Part shown: one piece after another, positions 1 through 14,029 of the stretch
Numbering within the stretch: the stretch's first letter is position 1
How the letters are laid out: every line of letters begins with the position of its first letter
Source: Chrysomallon squamiferum
Taxonomy: Eukaryota > Mollusca > Gastropoda > Neomphalida > Peltospiridae
Reading direction: 5' to 3'
DNA length: 64,000 bases
NCBI GenBank assembly: GCA_012295275.1
Contig: CM022673.1
Coordinates: 12,808,288-12,872,287, forward strand
The notes under the pieces: generated by a model
The model's input: the letters and a program-made list of their open reading frames with translations, nothing else
The model's database searches: none
Told to the model about the DNA's origin: nothing
Program-made: the position numbers and the translations under genes

Positions 1-160
1 ATTTGTTTATCAATTTTTTTTTTTTTTTTTTTTTTTATTAAATAAAAAATAATAATAAACAAACCTAACTAACTAAATAAATAATTTTATTTTTTTTTTA
101 TTTATTTATTTATTTTATTTTTTTTTTTTTCAAGATTCATATGTATCAAGTATGAAATAT
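1..160. repeat. T/A-rich low-complexity tract
   Basis: Poly-T runs, AAAT/AACT units and TTTA units follow one another with almost no G or C. No coding potential. Confidence 0.9.
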
Positions 161-240
161 GTATATGTACATAGACAGTTATAAGCACTTAAAGACACAG
201 AAAATTAGAGAGAAAGATACACAGAGATATGTTACTTCAG

Positions 241-507
241 GTAGGGTAGTGGTTAGATTAGTTGATTTTATTATCATCATCATCATCATCATCATCATCA
301 CAATTATTATCACCATTATCACAGATATTATTTAATTATCAAATTCATCATCATTATCATTATTGTTATTGTAACTTAATATTATATTTATTATTATTAC
401 TATAATTGATGTTGTTATTATTATTATTATTATTATTGTAATTACAATATGTTACGTGTTACTATTGCTGTTGCTGTCATCATCATCATCATCATCATCT
501 TTATTAC

Positions 508-583
<76 letters not shown>

Positions 584-600
584 GAATTTACCACACATTT
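241..600. repeat. Compound (ATC)n/(TTA)n trinucleotide field
   Basis: (ATC)n at about 270-300 and 478-499 and long (TTA)n at about 505-583. The segment just before it (about 244-262, GTAGTGGTTAGATTAG) resembles the A-box part of a tRNA and could be the head of a decayed SINE with a trinucleotide tail. Open frames here encode only Ile/Leu/Asn/Asp homopolymers. Confidence 0.9.
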
Positions 601-1229
601 CCAAAAATATATATATATATTCTATAATGTTTGGCAAACTGGTTAGGTTAACATTTGTAAAAAAAAACACAGCAAAAAAACCATCAGTAAATATGGCTGC
701 CAGTAACATTAATCAAGTCACTGCAGTCAGTCATTGTCACCATAGTTGTTGTTGTTGTCACCAGATACAGCCAGCTTTCTCTTTCTCATTATACATCACA
801 TCCATCTGTCTTTGTTCTGTCACCTGAGCTGCACGGCTGGATTGTTCCTGGTTAATTCAGTTTTAATGCACACTGGAGACTGGTTTGCAGCTCAAAGACT
901 TGTTAATGTTTGTACCAAACAGAACAACTTGTACTGTCAGCAGTTTCAAATTTGAATTAATTATTAGCTGAATCAAGGAATGAAAGAAAGAATGTCTATA
1001 GATTAACAAAGAATGAATGTGTTCATTTAGTGTATGAAATTGCTGTAATCAAATCAAAAAGATGTTTAACATCAAGGTTTATTAAATGTCGAATACGTGA
1101 ATTTATGATAATATAAGAAATAAAATCTATTTCAATTTTTTTCATGGTATTTTTATCAATTAGTTATGGTATTGTAATACTTAAATGGTCTTTTCAAAAT
1201 AGACAAGAAAGCACATACAATATCTTTCT
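601..1229. other. Unique AT-rich non-coding stretch
   Basis: Mostly unique sequence with stops in all frames at short intervals; the 69-codon frame near 746-955 shows no recognisable domain. I see nothing functional. Confidence 0.5.
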
Positions 1230-1494
1230 GATAAGCAAAACATGAGTCACTGGCTGGATTGGGAAAAAACCTGATGGGTTCATTAAAAAGAACTGATCTT
1301 AGGATCCATCATATTTGAAGCAAGCATTCTAACCACTGTGTCTGAGCCTGCACCTTTAAAATCACAGCCAAGGCATCACATACCATGATAATCAGAAATG
1401 AGTCTTTGGTGGATTGGGAATTAACATCTGAAAGGATATCAACATGAACTGATCTTCTGACCTATTATTTTTCAAGCAAGCACTCTAACCACTG
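1230..1494 (-). repeat. Tandem pair of a dispersed, tRNA-like repeat
   Basis: Two related copies, about 1230-1338 and 1386-1494, lie in the same orientation 156 bp apart. Both run from ATGAGTC..TGG..GGATTGGGAA through GAACTGATCTT to CAAGCA(T/C)TCTAACCACTG. By eye they are roughly 75% identical. Read on the minus strand each begins CAGTGGTTAGA(A/G)TGCTTGC, which resembles the D-arm/A-box of tRNAs such as Glu. This fits an old SINE or a dispersed repeat duplicated in tandem; no clear B box or tail is visible, so the SINE call is tentative. Confidence 0.5.
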
Positions 1495-1555
1495 ACTTCC
1501 ATCTGTTACCTGAGTGTCTTTAATGAAAATAGGTCATGCAGGTCGCCAAACTGAC

Positions 1556-1810
1556 CTTAATTATATTGTCTTTAATAATTTAAAAGGCAGCTGTGAATTT
1601 AATTACAAAATCTTACACTAGAACCTTTTAATATGTCAAACTGCTGACCTGAAAATATTCTCACAAAATGTTAACCCAGTTAATTTACACACAGCCCTCT
1701 AGCTATGAATTATGTCTTAGAACGGATAATTTTACTTACTGACCAGCCCAGCAAATCTATTAGCCCATTTAATTACACTGAAATAGCCCTGCGGCTGTTA
1801 TATTTCATTT
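1556..1810. other. Candidate conserved non-coding block
   Basis: About 250 bp of complex, non-repetitive sequence dense in homeodomain-type TAATTA/TTAATT cores (for example near 1559, 1603, 1681 and 1771), bracketed by repeats. It has no long open frame. The look is that of a developmental enhancer or conserved element, which is inference only. Confidence 0.25.
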
Positions 1811-3162
<1,352 letters not shown>

Positions 3163-3229
<67 letters not shown>

Positions 3230-3350
3230 AAGAAAAAGACAGAGACCAAGAAAGAGAGAGAAAGACTGAGAGACACAAAAGAGAGAGAGACAGAAAGAGA
3301 AAGTAAGAAAGACAGAGAAAGAGAGATAAAGACAGAGAGATACACATAAA
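3163..3350. repeat. (GA)n with imperfect purine continuation
   Basis: Perfect (GA)n to about 3227, then interrupted GAAA/GACA/GAGA purine-rich sequence to about 3350. Confidence 0.95.
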
Positions 3351-3779
3351 AAGAGTGTTCTGTATTTGGGTAAACATATGAAAGAGTAAAAGACTGCAAA
3401 TCAGTGAATGAACATAAATTTTCTGACAATGTTAGATCTAAATTACTAATTTTTATATTTACTGGTCGGTAACAGTAAGTAAAACTGAACTACAAGTGCA
3501 TATCAAAATTCTTTGGTTGTCTAATTATGTAATTAATTAAGGTAAATACTGTAAATTACAAATAAATAACTTTCACGTGTGTCTACCATATTACCTTTTT
3601 ATTGATGTAATTTTTAATGTAAAAATAGAAATCAATTTGAGATTAGAATGTTAACTAGATTAGAAAAGTAACTGAAGTATTCAGTCTGAATATAAACTAA
3701 TTACACAGAATGAGTGTGATAGAAAGAGGAATAGAGATACAGAGAAAGTGAGAATGACGGGATGACAGTCCAAAACATA
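3351..3779. other. AT-rich unique stretch
   Basis: No reading frame, repeat or RNA gene that I can support. Confidence 0.4.
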
Positions 3780-3824
3780 ATGAGATAGAGAGATGAAAAT
3801 TTTAAGTCTACAAGTTATTGATTT

Positions 3825-4030
3825 ATTCTGCCAGTAAGTCAATTCAGTAAATCACTGACTTCACAAGTAGGTCAATTAATTTAGTCACTGATTTCATTAC
3901 AAAAAAGTCAAATTTATTTAGTCACTGTCTTAATGAGTTAGTCAATTTGTTTAGTCACAATTTGAGTTAGTCAATTTATTTAGTCATTTATTAAATTAGC
4001 GAGAAAGTCAATTACTCATTCACTGAGTGA
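3825..4030. repeat. Degenerate minisatellite, AGTCAATT..TTAGTCA units
   Basis: Five or six diverged copies of a unit of about 40-45 bp built from AGTCAATTTATTTAGTCA followed by an AT-rich spacer. Confidence 0.65.
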
Positions 4031-4068
4031 ATCGAGGATCTGATACACTAACAGAACAAAACTGACAG

Positions 4069-4161
4069 TTAACCCTTTGACTCTCCTGTGTCATCAGTGT
4101 GTTGCATTACTGACAGACATTATCATAATGTATGCACCGGTCCTGGCTGCGAAAGGGTTAA
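4069..4161. mobile_element. Small MITE-like element with TTAA ends
   Basis: A 93-bp segment begins TTAACCCTTT and ends with the exact reverse complement AAAGGGTTAA. TTAA as target-site duplication with terminal repeats starting CCC is the signature of piggyBac-type transposons, so this may be a non-autonomous piggyBac-like derivative. Beyond the first six bases after TTAA the terminal repeats diverge, and there is no coding capacity. A chance palindrome is possible. Confidence 0.45.
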
Positions 4162-4500
4162 AACTGAAACCAGATCACAAATGCCTCTGAGAAGTTTCAT
4201 TCTGCCTGGATGATCCAGTCTACGTGAAACGAGGCAGAATGCTACGAGTGTCGTCTGTCGGACACATAACTCATGGAAGGATGGACAGACTATTAGTCTT
4301 ACGACGTGGGCTGATTTGTGAAGAACTAATTACAGTTTGACACTGTGTTTCTGATTTATCCTGAAAGGGCAAAGTGCTCGGATCAACACGTGAGAGTGGA
4401 AAGAACATTCTTACAGACAAAGTGTGCAAGTTTCAAAAGCATGGATAAACAGGCGAATGAATCTGTTAATGGATGAATCAGTTTGAGAAGAAAGCATGAA
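4162..4500. other. Unique, relatively CpG-containing non-coding block
   Basis: Balanced composition with several CpGs (near 4231-4260 and 4300) and no long frame. Could be regulatory or an old transposon; nothing decisive is visible. Confidence 0.3.
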
Positions 4501-4530
4501 TGAATAAATGATAAGACCAGACTTTTATTT

Positions 4531-4532
<2 letters not shown>

Positions 4533-4571
<39 letters not shown>
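4533..4571. repeat. Poly-T tract
   Basis: About 39 consecutive T. It could be the tail of a minus-strand retroposed element, but no body is identifiable. Confidence 0.9.
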
Positions 4572-4572
<1 letters not shown>

Positions 4573-4586
4573 AAATAATTCCTAAC

Positions 4587-4648
4587 ATTAATAAATATAT
4601 AAATAATAATTACCAAAATTAATAAATATATAAATAATAATTACCAAA
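4587..4648. repeat. Perfect 2 x 31-bp tandem duplication
   Basis: Two adjacent copies of a 31-bp AT-rich unit starting ATTAATAAATATATAAATAA. The absence of differences points to a recent event. Confidence 0.9.
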
Positions 4649-4932
4649 AAATGAATCTTCTATAACTACATTCACGTGGTCAGGAACATACTAATCACAG
4701 ATTTCAGTTTAATGTACTCTTTATTGATCAGATGTGGTTCAAACAGGAAATATTAAAGTAACACAAAATAGTGCAACAGTTTTGAAAAATAACTCCTATA
4801 ATTAAGAACAAAGAAAAAATAACAGAACAATACAATTAAAACTTAAAATGCAATATAATTTTCAGTCCATGTTTAATAACAACCATTTATTTTCTTCTTT
4901 TTTTTTAATTATATTGTTTATAAAATTTAAAG

Positions 4933-4967
<35 letters not shown>

Positions 4968-5150
4968 GTTGTTTTGTTCATTTAATTGATAAAACAAACC
5001 AGGAAATGAAAAAACCCCAGAGAGATTTATAATGTGGAATGTAGGATGTGCTTAAATTTAAATATAATCCACCTGTGACTGAAACAGCCCATCCAAATAA
5101 AACAAACAGGAAACTAGTTCTTAGCTTTTTTTCTGTTTTCTTTCTCTCTT
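4649..5150. other. AT-rich spacer with poly-T
   Basis: Poly-T at about 4936-4964. No gene evidence. Confidence 0.5.
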
Positions 5151-5187
5151 TCTCTTTATTTTCCCTCTTTCTCTATTTCACTCTTTC

Positions 5188-5884
<697 letters not shown>

Positions 5885-6375
5885 AACATTAGTATTTCTA
5901 ACAGACACCAATATGTATGTCAAACACCAGTTTCTCTATCAAAAACCAACATCTCTACCAAACACCAGTGAATCTATTAAATACTAGTGTCTCTATCAAA
6001 AAACCCAATATGTATGTCAAATACCAGTGTATCTATGAAATACCAGTGTCTTTAGCAAATATCAGAGTCTATTAAACACCAATGTCTCTATCAAACACCA
6101 GTGAATCTATTAAATACTACTGTCTCTATCAAAAAACCCAATATGTATGTCAAACGCCAGTGTATCTATGAAATACCAGTGTCTTTAGCAAATACCAGTC
6201 TATTAAACACCAGTGTCTCTATCAAACACCAGATCTGTATCAAACACCAATCTTTCTGTTAAACACCAGTGTCTCTATTACAAAAGCAAAATCTCTAACA
6301 AAACACCAGTGTCTCTAACAAACACCATTATCTCTAACAGACACCATTATCTCTAAAAGACACCAGTATCTCTTA
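5885..6375. repeat. CACCAGTGTCTCTATCAAA minisatellite with 133-bp higher-order unit
   Basis: Copies of a unit of about 19-22 bp (ACACCAGTGTCTCTATCAA and variants) fill the region. A higher-order block is duplicated: the segment beginning GTGAATCTATTAAATACTA occurs at 5968 and again at 6101, an offset of 133 bp with few differences. Confidence 0.85.
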
Positions 6376-6630
6376 CTGAAGCAAACAGGACATGATTTCC
6401 CATTCTCTAAAAGACGTCATCAATTATTTGGTATGTCTGGTGTACTAATCAGTTGGTGAACAGACGACAGTGTCGTGTAAAAGCAATAAAGCTCTCATTG
6501 CAGCATGGGATATTTATGTCTTACACACCACACATTAACATGATTGATGTGCAGGGAAGGAAAATCTGAAGCATCCAATTATAACTGGCTGAAAAATGAA
6601 TGGTCACTAATAAAACTTGTATTAATCTCT
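6376..6630. other. Unique non-coding block
   Basis: Complex sequence with no long frame, including CATTAACATGATTGATGTGC near 6534 and CCAATTATAACTGGC near 6575. Possibly regulatory; unsupported. Confidence 0.25.
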
Positions 6631-6639
6631 GCCATGGTT

Positions 6640-6990
6640 GCTGAAATGAAATACTTCTTTTACTAATCTAAAGCGTTTGGGATGTTTTGCTTTTTGATTT
6701 GGGAAGGTTGTAATGAACTGTTTATTTGGAAGAACATTGTTTTACCATTTTCGTGGGACCAAATTTATTCTGTTTGAGACTTAATGAGTTCAGGATACTT
6801 TATGTTTGATTATGGGATTGACAGAGTGTTGATGAATGTTTTATTGAGAGAAACACTTTGATATTTTTGTGGAAGTGATGGTGTTCATTTGCTAATTTAA
6901 TAAGTTCAAGAAGCCAATTTTGCTATTTGGATTAGGAAACTTTTAATGAATACTAAATGAGTTCATCAAGTATCTAAACTTTTTAATTTG
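6640..6990. repeat. Highly degenerate tandem repeat of about 115 bp
   Basis: Three diverged units share TTTGG.TTRGGAA, TAATGAAT.TTTTATT, ATTTT.GTGG and TTAATRAGTTCARGA in the same order. An old tandem amplification; divergence makes the boundaries vague. Confidence 0.45.
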
Positions 6991-7129
6991 ACCTCAGTTT
7001 GGAAGGGTTTAAATTTACTAATCAGGGAAACAGGATGAGATGCATGTATGTTTAATGATGCACAATCTAGATTCCTTTTGATTGGTCAATTATTTGAATG
7101 TTATTTGAACTACTGATGGTTCAAAGATA

Positions 7130-7430
7130 TCTTGCCAAAAAGCTTTAAACTTTTGTTTTAAAGTTATTATGAGTTATCTTTCTGAAAATAGCTATGAGTT
7201 ATCTCCCCATATATTTCTGAGTTATCTCCCTTACTAGCTCTGGATTGCCTAAACAGTATACCTATGAATTATCTCGTAAAATAGGCTTGCGTTATCTACC
7301 CATTCAGCTTTGAGTTGTCTCCTCTTGTAGCTGTGAGTGGACTATTTATTGTTTCCTAAATAGCTTGGAACTATCTCCAAAAATTCGGTTCATTTGTCAT
7401 TCCTTACAGTTTTGAATTATCTTCCCCTAA
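7130..7430. repeat. Degenerate minisatellite, TAGCTATGAGTTATCTCCCC units
   Basis: Eight to ten diverged copies of a unit of about 28-32 bp centred on (T/G)GAGTTATCTCCC. Confidence 0.65.
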
Positions 7431-8645
7431 AAAGGTTTTCACAGGAAATGACATCAGGATTCTGTCTCAGTGAGAAGAATGAATACTGATATTTGATGAA
7501 TACTAATTAAAACAGAATAACGTATGTTTGTTAATCAACTGTTGTAACAGTTTTTTTAACAAGAGTTAAGTGAATCATTAAGGTTATGTAGATAACTGAT
7601 TATTGTTGCTTTTCTCTGCTACAGATAAATTATGTTTATTCTGCAATCCCTATAAATTGTGGCAAGATATCATGACTAGATAAATTTCTGGCTGCAGACA
7701 TATATACATAGTGTTCAAAGTGAACTTATAAATGTTTAATTGATGGATCAGGTCTTAAAAGACCACTCTGAGATAGTTTGAATGTCAGATTGAATGTCGA
7801 AAGCAGATTGGCTTCAAACTTAATGATGGCTTTTTAATGGTTGCATTTGAATCTATTTTCACTTCACCAAAAATTTTTAAATGTCATTGTCAATTAATGT
7901 CTTATTTAGAAAAAAAACTCTAAAAGCAATGATAATTTCTAAATTTACCACTTAACTCATTATTCATCTTCTTTTTTTATTTTTTTTTGCTCTTTTATGC
8001 TTTTATTTCATTTTTATTATTTTTTTATTTCACACTGATTTATACATACATGTCACTGCAGACATTAATTTCTCAATCATCCCATCCTGTGTCTGCCACT
8101 TGATGAAAATTAATGTTTACAGTGAAACTGGAAAACTCATTAACGTCTGGACTATTGTTTTTAACTGCAGAGAATATAAAACTCATTAACTGTCAGCAAA
8201 CAGAACATAAAATAGATACTTTTTTCAATACCATCTGCTAACAAAAATGTTTGTTACAAACCCTGATGTTGCACCCATTGAGATATTTTCCCATTCCAGA
8301 AACTGTCTCATGGTTGAGGTATATGCTGCCTTGTATTAAAATAAAATGTATTATGTGATTATAATTTGTTGCTGATAAGAAACAAATGTAGGTTGTTTCT
8401 TCTCAAAAAATAATTAAATTAATTTTTCATTGTATGAAATTAATTACTAATGATACTAAAATTTGAAGTTTTGGGTAGAAAGTTGAAATTTTGTTACTAG
8501 AGATAATAAAACATTTAGGAATAAATAATGTATGTATGGTATATAGATTATAAAATGGTGTACATGTGTCAGAATATTTAAAAGATTTTTTTTTTTATCA
8601 GAATATGAAAAAATGATTATATATCAGCACTTAATGTCTGTGGAT
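7431..8645. other. AT-rich non-coding stretch
   Basis: Unique sequence with short poly-T/poly-A runs and dense stops in all frames. Nothing recognised. Confidence 0.45.
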
Positions 8646-8648
8646 GTA

Positions 8649-8652
<4 letters not shown>

Positions 8653-8703
<51 letters not shown>

Positions 8704-8765
8704 GTATATATTAAAATAAGTATAATGACAAACATCTATTAGTTTTAATGTGTTTATGTGATGCA

Positions 8766-8810
<45 letters not shown>

Positions 8811-9032
8811 TGTGTGTGTGTTAGTATATGACATACAGTATGTTTTAATGTGTTGGATATTATATACAGTATGTAAATGTTTATGTATGCTGGTAGTACA
8901 AGGTTATGTGATGATCAGTGTGTATGTTGATGATTGTATATGTAATATTTACTTTGTTATGTTCAATGCAGAGTCTGAGGATACTGATATAAGTATACAT
9001 CTACTGCATGTGCATTATATTTAATATGTATG

Positions 9033-9064
<32 letters not shown>

Positions 9065-9075
9065 TTGGGTTGTTT
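8653..9075. repeat. (GT)n tracts and TG/TA-rich sequence
   Basis: (GT)n at about 8653-8701 and 8771-8821 (the second interrupted by one TTTG) and (TA)n-(CA)n at about 9035-9064. The two GT tracts sit in similar contexts (each followed by TTAGTATAT), suggesting a local duplication. Confidence 0.85.
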
Positions 9076-9834
9076 TTCACTATATGTGTGTGTGTATGTA
9101 TTGATATGTGCACTAAAAACATGCATAACATGGGCTTGTGCATTTACTGATATCTGTGTGTACATATACAACACTTGTTTTATATTTAGTATACATTACA
9201 TAGATTTGATCAGCACTGTATTTTATCATGTATATGTGTTTTCAAATCAGTTCTGAAAACAGCACATAACATGCAGTGTGTTTGTGTGGGTGTACGTCAG
9301 CAAATCTGCATATTTGATCTTGATCCAAACATTTGAGTGAAATGAGATCTGAACTGATGTCAAAACAGATTTCAGTTTTCATCATTCACCGAGTCACTTT
9401 CATTTGTACGTCAACATTTCACAAAACAAGTTGTAGGAATTACATTAACACTTGCACTGAGAGATCAAACAAATAAATATTTAACAAAACTAGGACGCAG
9501 AAACTGCAGATTTCAACCTTTTACAGTCCTCAGCTATCAAACCGTTATCAAAGACTTTTTGTACAGTACTGTTTGTAATATAAAATAAGACAGAAAAATC
9601 AGGTTTACTCACTTTGGGAGAATTAGCATGTAAGAGGTCTTTATATGAATTTTACTACAAAGCAGGACAGCACGTCCCGTGGAGTTTTATAAATAAGTCA
9701 TGTAGCATTGGCTTGAATTAGAAGATGTCCACTGAAGATAAAACTGAAACTGATTTTGTGAATGAATGAATCTAGGAACAGTCACTCTATCCAAAGGACT
9801 ACAGCCCAGTCTGTACAGACTATTCCTCTACCAT
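9076..9834. other. Unique non-coding stretch
   Basis: No frame or RNA gene supported. Confidence 0.4.
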
Positions 9835-10085
9835 GTTAAGTAAATATAATTTAGTTTTAACAGAGGCAGCCTTACAGATGCAGAAACATGTATTACTAAT
9901 TATCAAGATGTTACATCTAGTTTTAATCACTTATAGAGATAGAATCAAGTATTACTAACTCTGCATGTTAAGTAAATAGAAATTACTAGTTTTTATAGAG
10001 ACTTATAGAGATAGAATCAAGTATTTCTAATTCTCTATATCATGATAAGTAAACAGAAATTACAGCTCAGCTATTTTTAATTACA
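9835..10085. repeat. Diverged tandem repeat around TATAGAGATAGAATCAAGTA
   Basis: The motif TTATAGAGATAGAATCAAGT occurs at about 9932 and 10006, and TGTTAAGTAAATA.AAATTA recurs about 9834, 9966 and (as TGATAAGTAAACAGAAATTA) 10032. Two to three copies with unequal spacing. Confidence 0.65.
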
Positions 10086-10125
10086 GTTCTATATATATTA
10101 ATACATATATGTATGTGTATTAACA

Positions 10126-10126
<1 letters not shown>

Positions 10127-10175
<49 letters not shown>

Positions 10176-10209
10176 TACATTTAATATTTCTTTAAAAAAA
10201 AAAAAAAAA
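10127..10209. repeat. (CA)n followed by poly-A
   Basis: About 24 CA units to 10174, then a 17-base A run at about 10193-10209. Confidence 0.95.
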
Positions 10210-10458
10210 CATTAAACAAGTAGATACTGGTAAGGTTACAAACTTTGATATTCAAACAAAATGTACATCACACAATAGTCATACCTTTTCAACTCTGTAT
10301 CAAAACAGAATCATACGAGTGGCATTTAAAGAGATATCGCACAGGCAAAACACCTCAAAGAACTAATTAATTAATACTAACTTATTACACTCTCATTTGT
10401 TTCCTTTGAAGCAGGCACTGACTGAAATCGCCATTCAGACACACTTATAATTTCACAT

Positions 10459-10511
10459 CGGCTAATACCTTTTATGTCCGGCTAATACTTTTGTGTCAGG
10501 CTAAAACGTAT
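10459..10511. repeat. Three short tandem copies of CGGCTAATACTTTTGTGTC
   Basis: Two near-identical 19-20 bp units and a third partial one (AGGCTAAAACG). Confidence 0.75.
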
Positions 10512-10905
10512 TAAGGCAACTTGGGACTCAAAATGGCTCCCATTCTTCATGGAGGCTGTCTACAGGAAATTGTCAGTGTGTGTGTTTCTCACTGTCTAAT
10601 GAACATTCACACTGACAGGTGGGGGAAAAGAATCTCGAACTACTCTGGGCTGCTTCCGTTAGTTCTTGCTTGGGCGGTGAAATGGGTTTTTGGAACAAAT
10701 ATGAAATTAATGTTGTGTGTGTGACACAGGGTGGGTGGATGTGTATTGTGTGTAATAAAAAAATCTTATTCAATGTGCTTTAATTGGAGACAGAGATTTT
10801 TTTATTTTTTATTATTTTTCTTTCTGTTAAGAACTTTAGTGGCCATTTTGCACTTTGCATGTTGTGATTAGTGCTGTTGTTGATTGAACTGTGGTAGTAG
10901 CAGTG
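10512..10905. other. Unique non-coding stretch
   Basis: The overlapping 66-67 codon frames at 10521-10773 on both strands show no domain and run into GT/CA sequence. I do not call a gene. Confidence 0.4.
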
Positions 10906-10908
10906 AAG

Positions 10909-10909
10909 C

Positions 10910-10942
<33 letters not shown>
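10909..10942. repeat. (GAT)n trinucleotide
   Basis: Eleven GAT units. Confidence 0.95.
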
Positions 10943-11089
10943 GGATAATAATAAAGCAGTAAAGTGGTCATAACATAATTATTATTATGATGTCTTTTTG
11001 TATTTTTTTTTAATATCAGATATAATTACTATAAAATAAAAATAAGTAATTATAGAACAAAAAAGGCATTGATAAACAACATACAGAAC

Positions 11090-11575
11090 CATAAACAAAC
11101 ACATACACAAACATACAAACACACAAACACATACATACACACATAATATATATATTTATATATACCTACAATGATATAAAATTTTGTTTATTAGAGAATA
11201 AATGTCTGTTACAATAACCTGCATATAATAACATACACACATACACATATATACAAACATACACACACACACACACATACATACATTCAAAAATACACAC
11301 ACACGCACACATACATATAAAAATACACACATACTCATATACATATACACATACATACACACATACACAATGCACATATACACACATACACATACAAACA
11401 TACTGATACACAGATATGCAGACATGCACAGACACATTCAGAGACAGTCACACTGTCAAACATACACACGCACACAAACACATGCACAGACAGACAGAAA
11501 CAGACATACACAATGACACACACAAATACACATATATACAATCACAGACACACACAAACAGACACTATATTCATT
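11090..11575. repeat. CA/CATA-rich simple-sequence field
   Basis: Interrupted (CA)n, (CATA)n and ACACAGACA motifs over nearly 500 bp. Open frames here on both strands (Tyr/Val/Cys-rich or Thr/His-rich) are repeat translations. Confidence 0.85.
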
Positions 11576-12990
11576 CATATTTGTATACAGTGAAATACAA
11601 GTTTTCTTTGTGGGTACTGAAGCATATACTTATATGTAATTCTAGCACAACACAGCTGATGTTGAATATACAAGTTAACGAATACAGATCTGTAAAAAAA
11701 TCGTAATTATGTTCCTAACAAGAAATTCCACTAAAATAATTATTCCACATCATTCACCATCTAACAAAAATACATTAATTAGGTAGTATAATATTTCAGC
11801 TGATGTTTTACGATATTAATGCAACATTTATTTCTTTTGTTTTTCTCTTCTAAACAACTGAAATTTAATTCTGTTAATTTACAAATATTCTCAAAACGCA
11901 GATATTTCAAAAACGTAAATGAAAATAACTCAAAGCATTGACTCAGAGTATTGATTTTTGTTTTTTCTTTACAAGTTGTCAAGTGCAGAAATGTGGGGGG
12001 AAAATGGAATGAAAGAAAATAATCTAAAATTTATAACATTATAAAAAACATTATGATTTTTGCTGGTGCAGATTTGTAGAGTTTTAAATAGACAGAACAG
12101 ATTTTTTTTTTATATATTTCAAAAAGGAAACAACTTATTAATGAAGTCAGCTATTTGTAAAAAAAAAAAATTAAAAAGTTTATGTGTATGACAAATGATT
12201 TTTCTGTAACACTGTGAGAGTAGAACCTCTTCATTACAACAGCATGGGTTACTCTTACCAATTAGCAATAAAGGATACTTTTACATTCACCTTCCTATAA
12301 ACAGAAAAAAATCAGATATCTTCTCAAAGCCAGAAAAGTGTTTACTTTGAAAAACAAGTTATGAGATTCTGTCTGGAATGGAAAAAAGCTAACATGAAAA
12401 TGAAGAAGAAATGAACCAATCACTTACCACAAGAGGGAGCAATTATTGTTAGTTTTTTTTTTCCTAAACAAAAACCAACAACAAAAAAACCCAACAAAAT
12501 AAACAAAAAACAAAGACAGGAGCATTTCTGGAATGGGCTATATAGCTCAAAGAGTACATTCAAGAAAATGATACCAGTATTTTTGACCCATTGCATATCA
12601 GATCTGTAAGCTAAATATTAAACTACAAAGAAATTACGAAAGGAAGTAAAACATTTGATAAAACACATGGTGATAACTGGTTGGACTGAGAAATATCTTA
12701 ATAGGGGCAGCAGTGAAGTTTCAGGAAAAAATTTTTAGCACTGAGTTACAGCCTTCCTCAAAGGAATTACTGTAGACATAATGAAAAATGACACATCTGA
12801 AGTACAAACCAAAGAGACCCTTTAAGAAATTCTGCATGTCTGTAATCAATAAATACATTTAGTGTTTTCTCAAGTTTTTTGCTGTTATGAAGTTAAGTAT
12901 CAGATGTGGCTAGAAATAAATTAATGATGGAATGATTATTTGTTTAAATCAGCATCTCAACACAGAAGTTAATATTTACCTAATTTGATT
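11576..12990. other. AT-rich non-coding stretch
   Basis: Short poly-A/poly-T runs and unique sequence. The part at 12530-12760 has a more complex texture and phrases (GGAATGGGCTATATAGC, GGTTGGACTGAGAAATAT) like the old dispersed repeats elsewhere in the window, but has no clear boundaries. Confidence 0.35.
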
Positions 12991-12993
12991 TTA

Positions 12994-12997
<4 letters not shown>

Positions 12998-13070
<73 letters not shown>
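12998..13070. repeat. (AG)36 microsatellite
   Basis: Uninterrupted for 73 bases. Confidence 0.97.
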
Positions 13071-13074
<4 letters not shown>

Positions 13075-13234
13075 AAATAATGATCATCCAGAAGAAAGTG
13101 TCCACCATTGCAATCATTTTTCTACATCCTTCAACATTAACAGATATTTATGAGTTTACTAATATGAGTATTATTATATATATATATATAGGTATTAATA
13201 AAACAACATCTAAGCAATGGTTTATACAACTATA

Positions 13235-13235
<1 letters not shown>

Positions 13236-13283
<48 letters not shown>

Positions 13284-13360
13284 GTAATAATAGTTATAAT
13301 AAAACAATGATAATAATAGTAGTAATTGAAGTTGTAGTAGTAGTAATAATAATAATGATG

Positions 13361-13426
<66 letters not shown>

Positions 13427-13545
13427 GCTAATAGCCATAATAACAGCAGCAACAACAACAACATTAACAATACTTATAACAATAATAATACCAATAATAA
13501 AACAAAAATAATAAAAATATTAATAACAGCAGTATTATTAACAAA
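13236..13545. repeat. (AAT)n field
   Basis: Two long pure AAT blocks (about 13236-13282 and 13362-13427) with GTA/AAC-variant sequence between and after them. Confidence 0.95.
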
Positions 13546-14029
13546 ATGAAATGAAATTCTTTACGCCAACATAAACACATCTGTTACAGGAAATAATATA
13601 ATAATAATAACAATATAAATATTGAACAGGAAGACTGCAAATATAGAAATAATCATTTTAGTTCTGTGATGTGTATACCAGTTTTAAATAACAATTCTGT
13701 GTGACATTATCTCAGTTTTCATCAAAACAGTTATTTATAAAAGGAGAGATAAAATAATCATAAAAATTCTGCGGTGTTTTGTTACATGTTGAATAAGAAA
13801 ATATTATGTATGATTTAAATTACACCTTTCATGATAATAGTTTAACACATAATTCAGGAAAGGTTAAAAAAATAAATTATAAGATCCAACAGTACATATT
13901 AAGCACACACACCCCAACCAAAAAAACAAAATTATTTTGTTATGTTATATTTTACATTTGAATTTTGTTGTAGTAATTAAATATAAAAACAGAAATGATA
14001 AAATATTAGTACTAGTAATAATAAAAATT
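13546..14029. other. AT-rich non-coding stretch
   Basis: Nothing recognised apart from short A/T runs. Confidence 0.4.

Noticed and set aside
13148-13549. Tyr-, Asn- and Ile-homopolymer frames
   Set aside because: Translated (AAT)n repeats; likewise at 449-827, 13977-14456, 35815-36265, 36962-37336 and 43025-43526.
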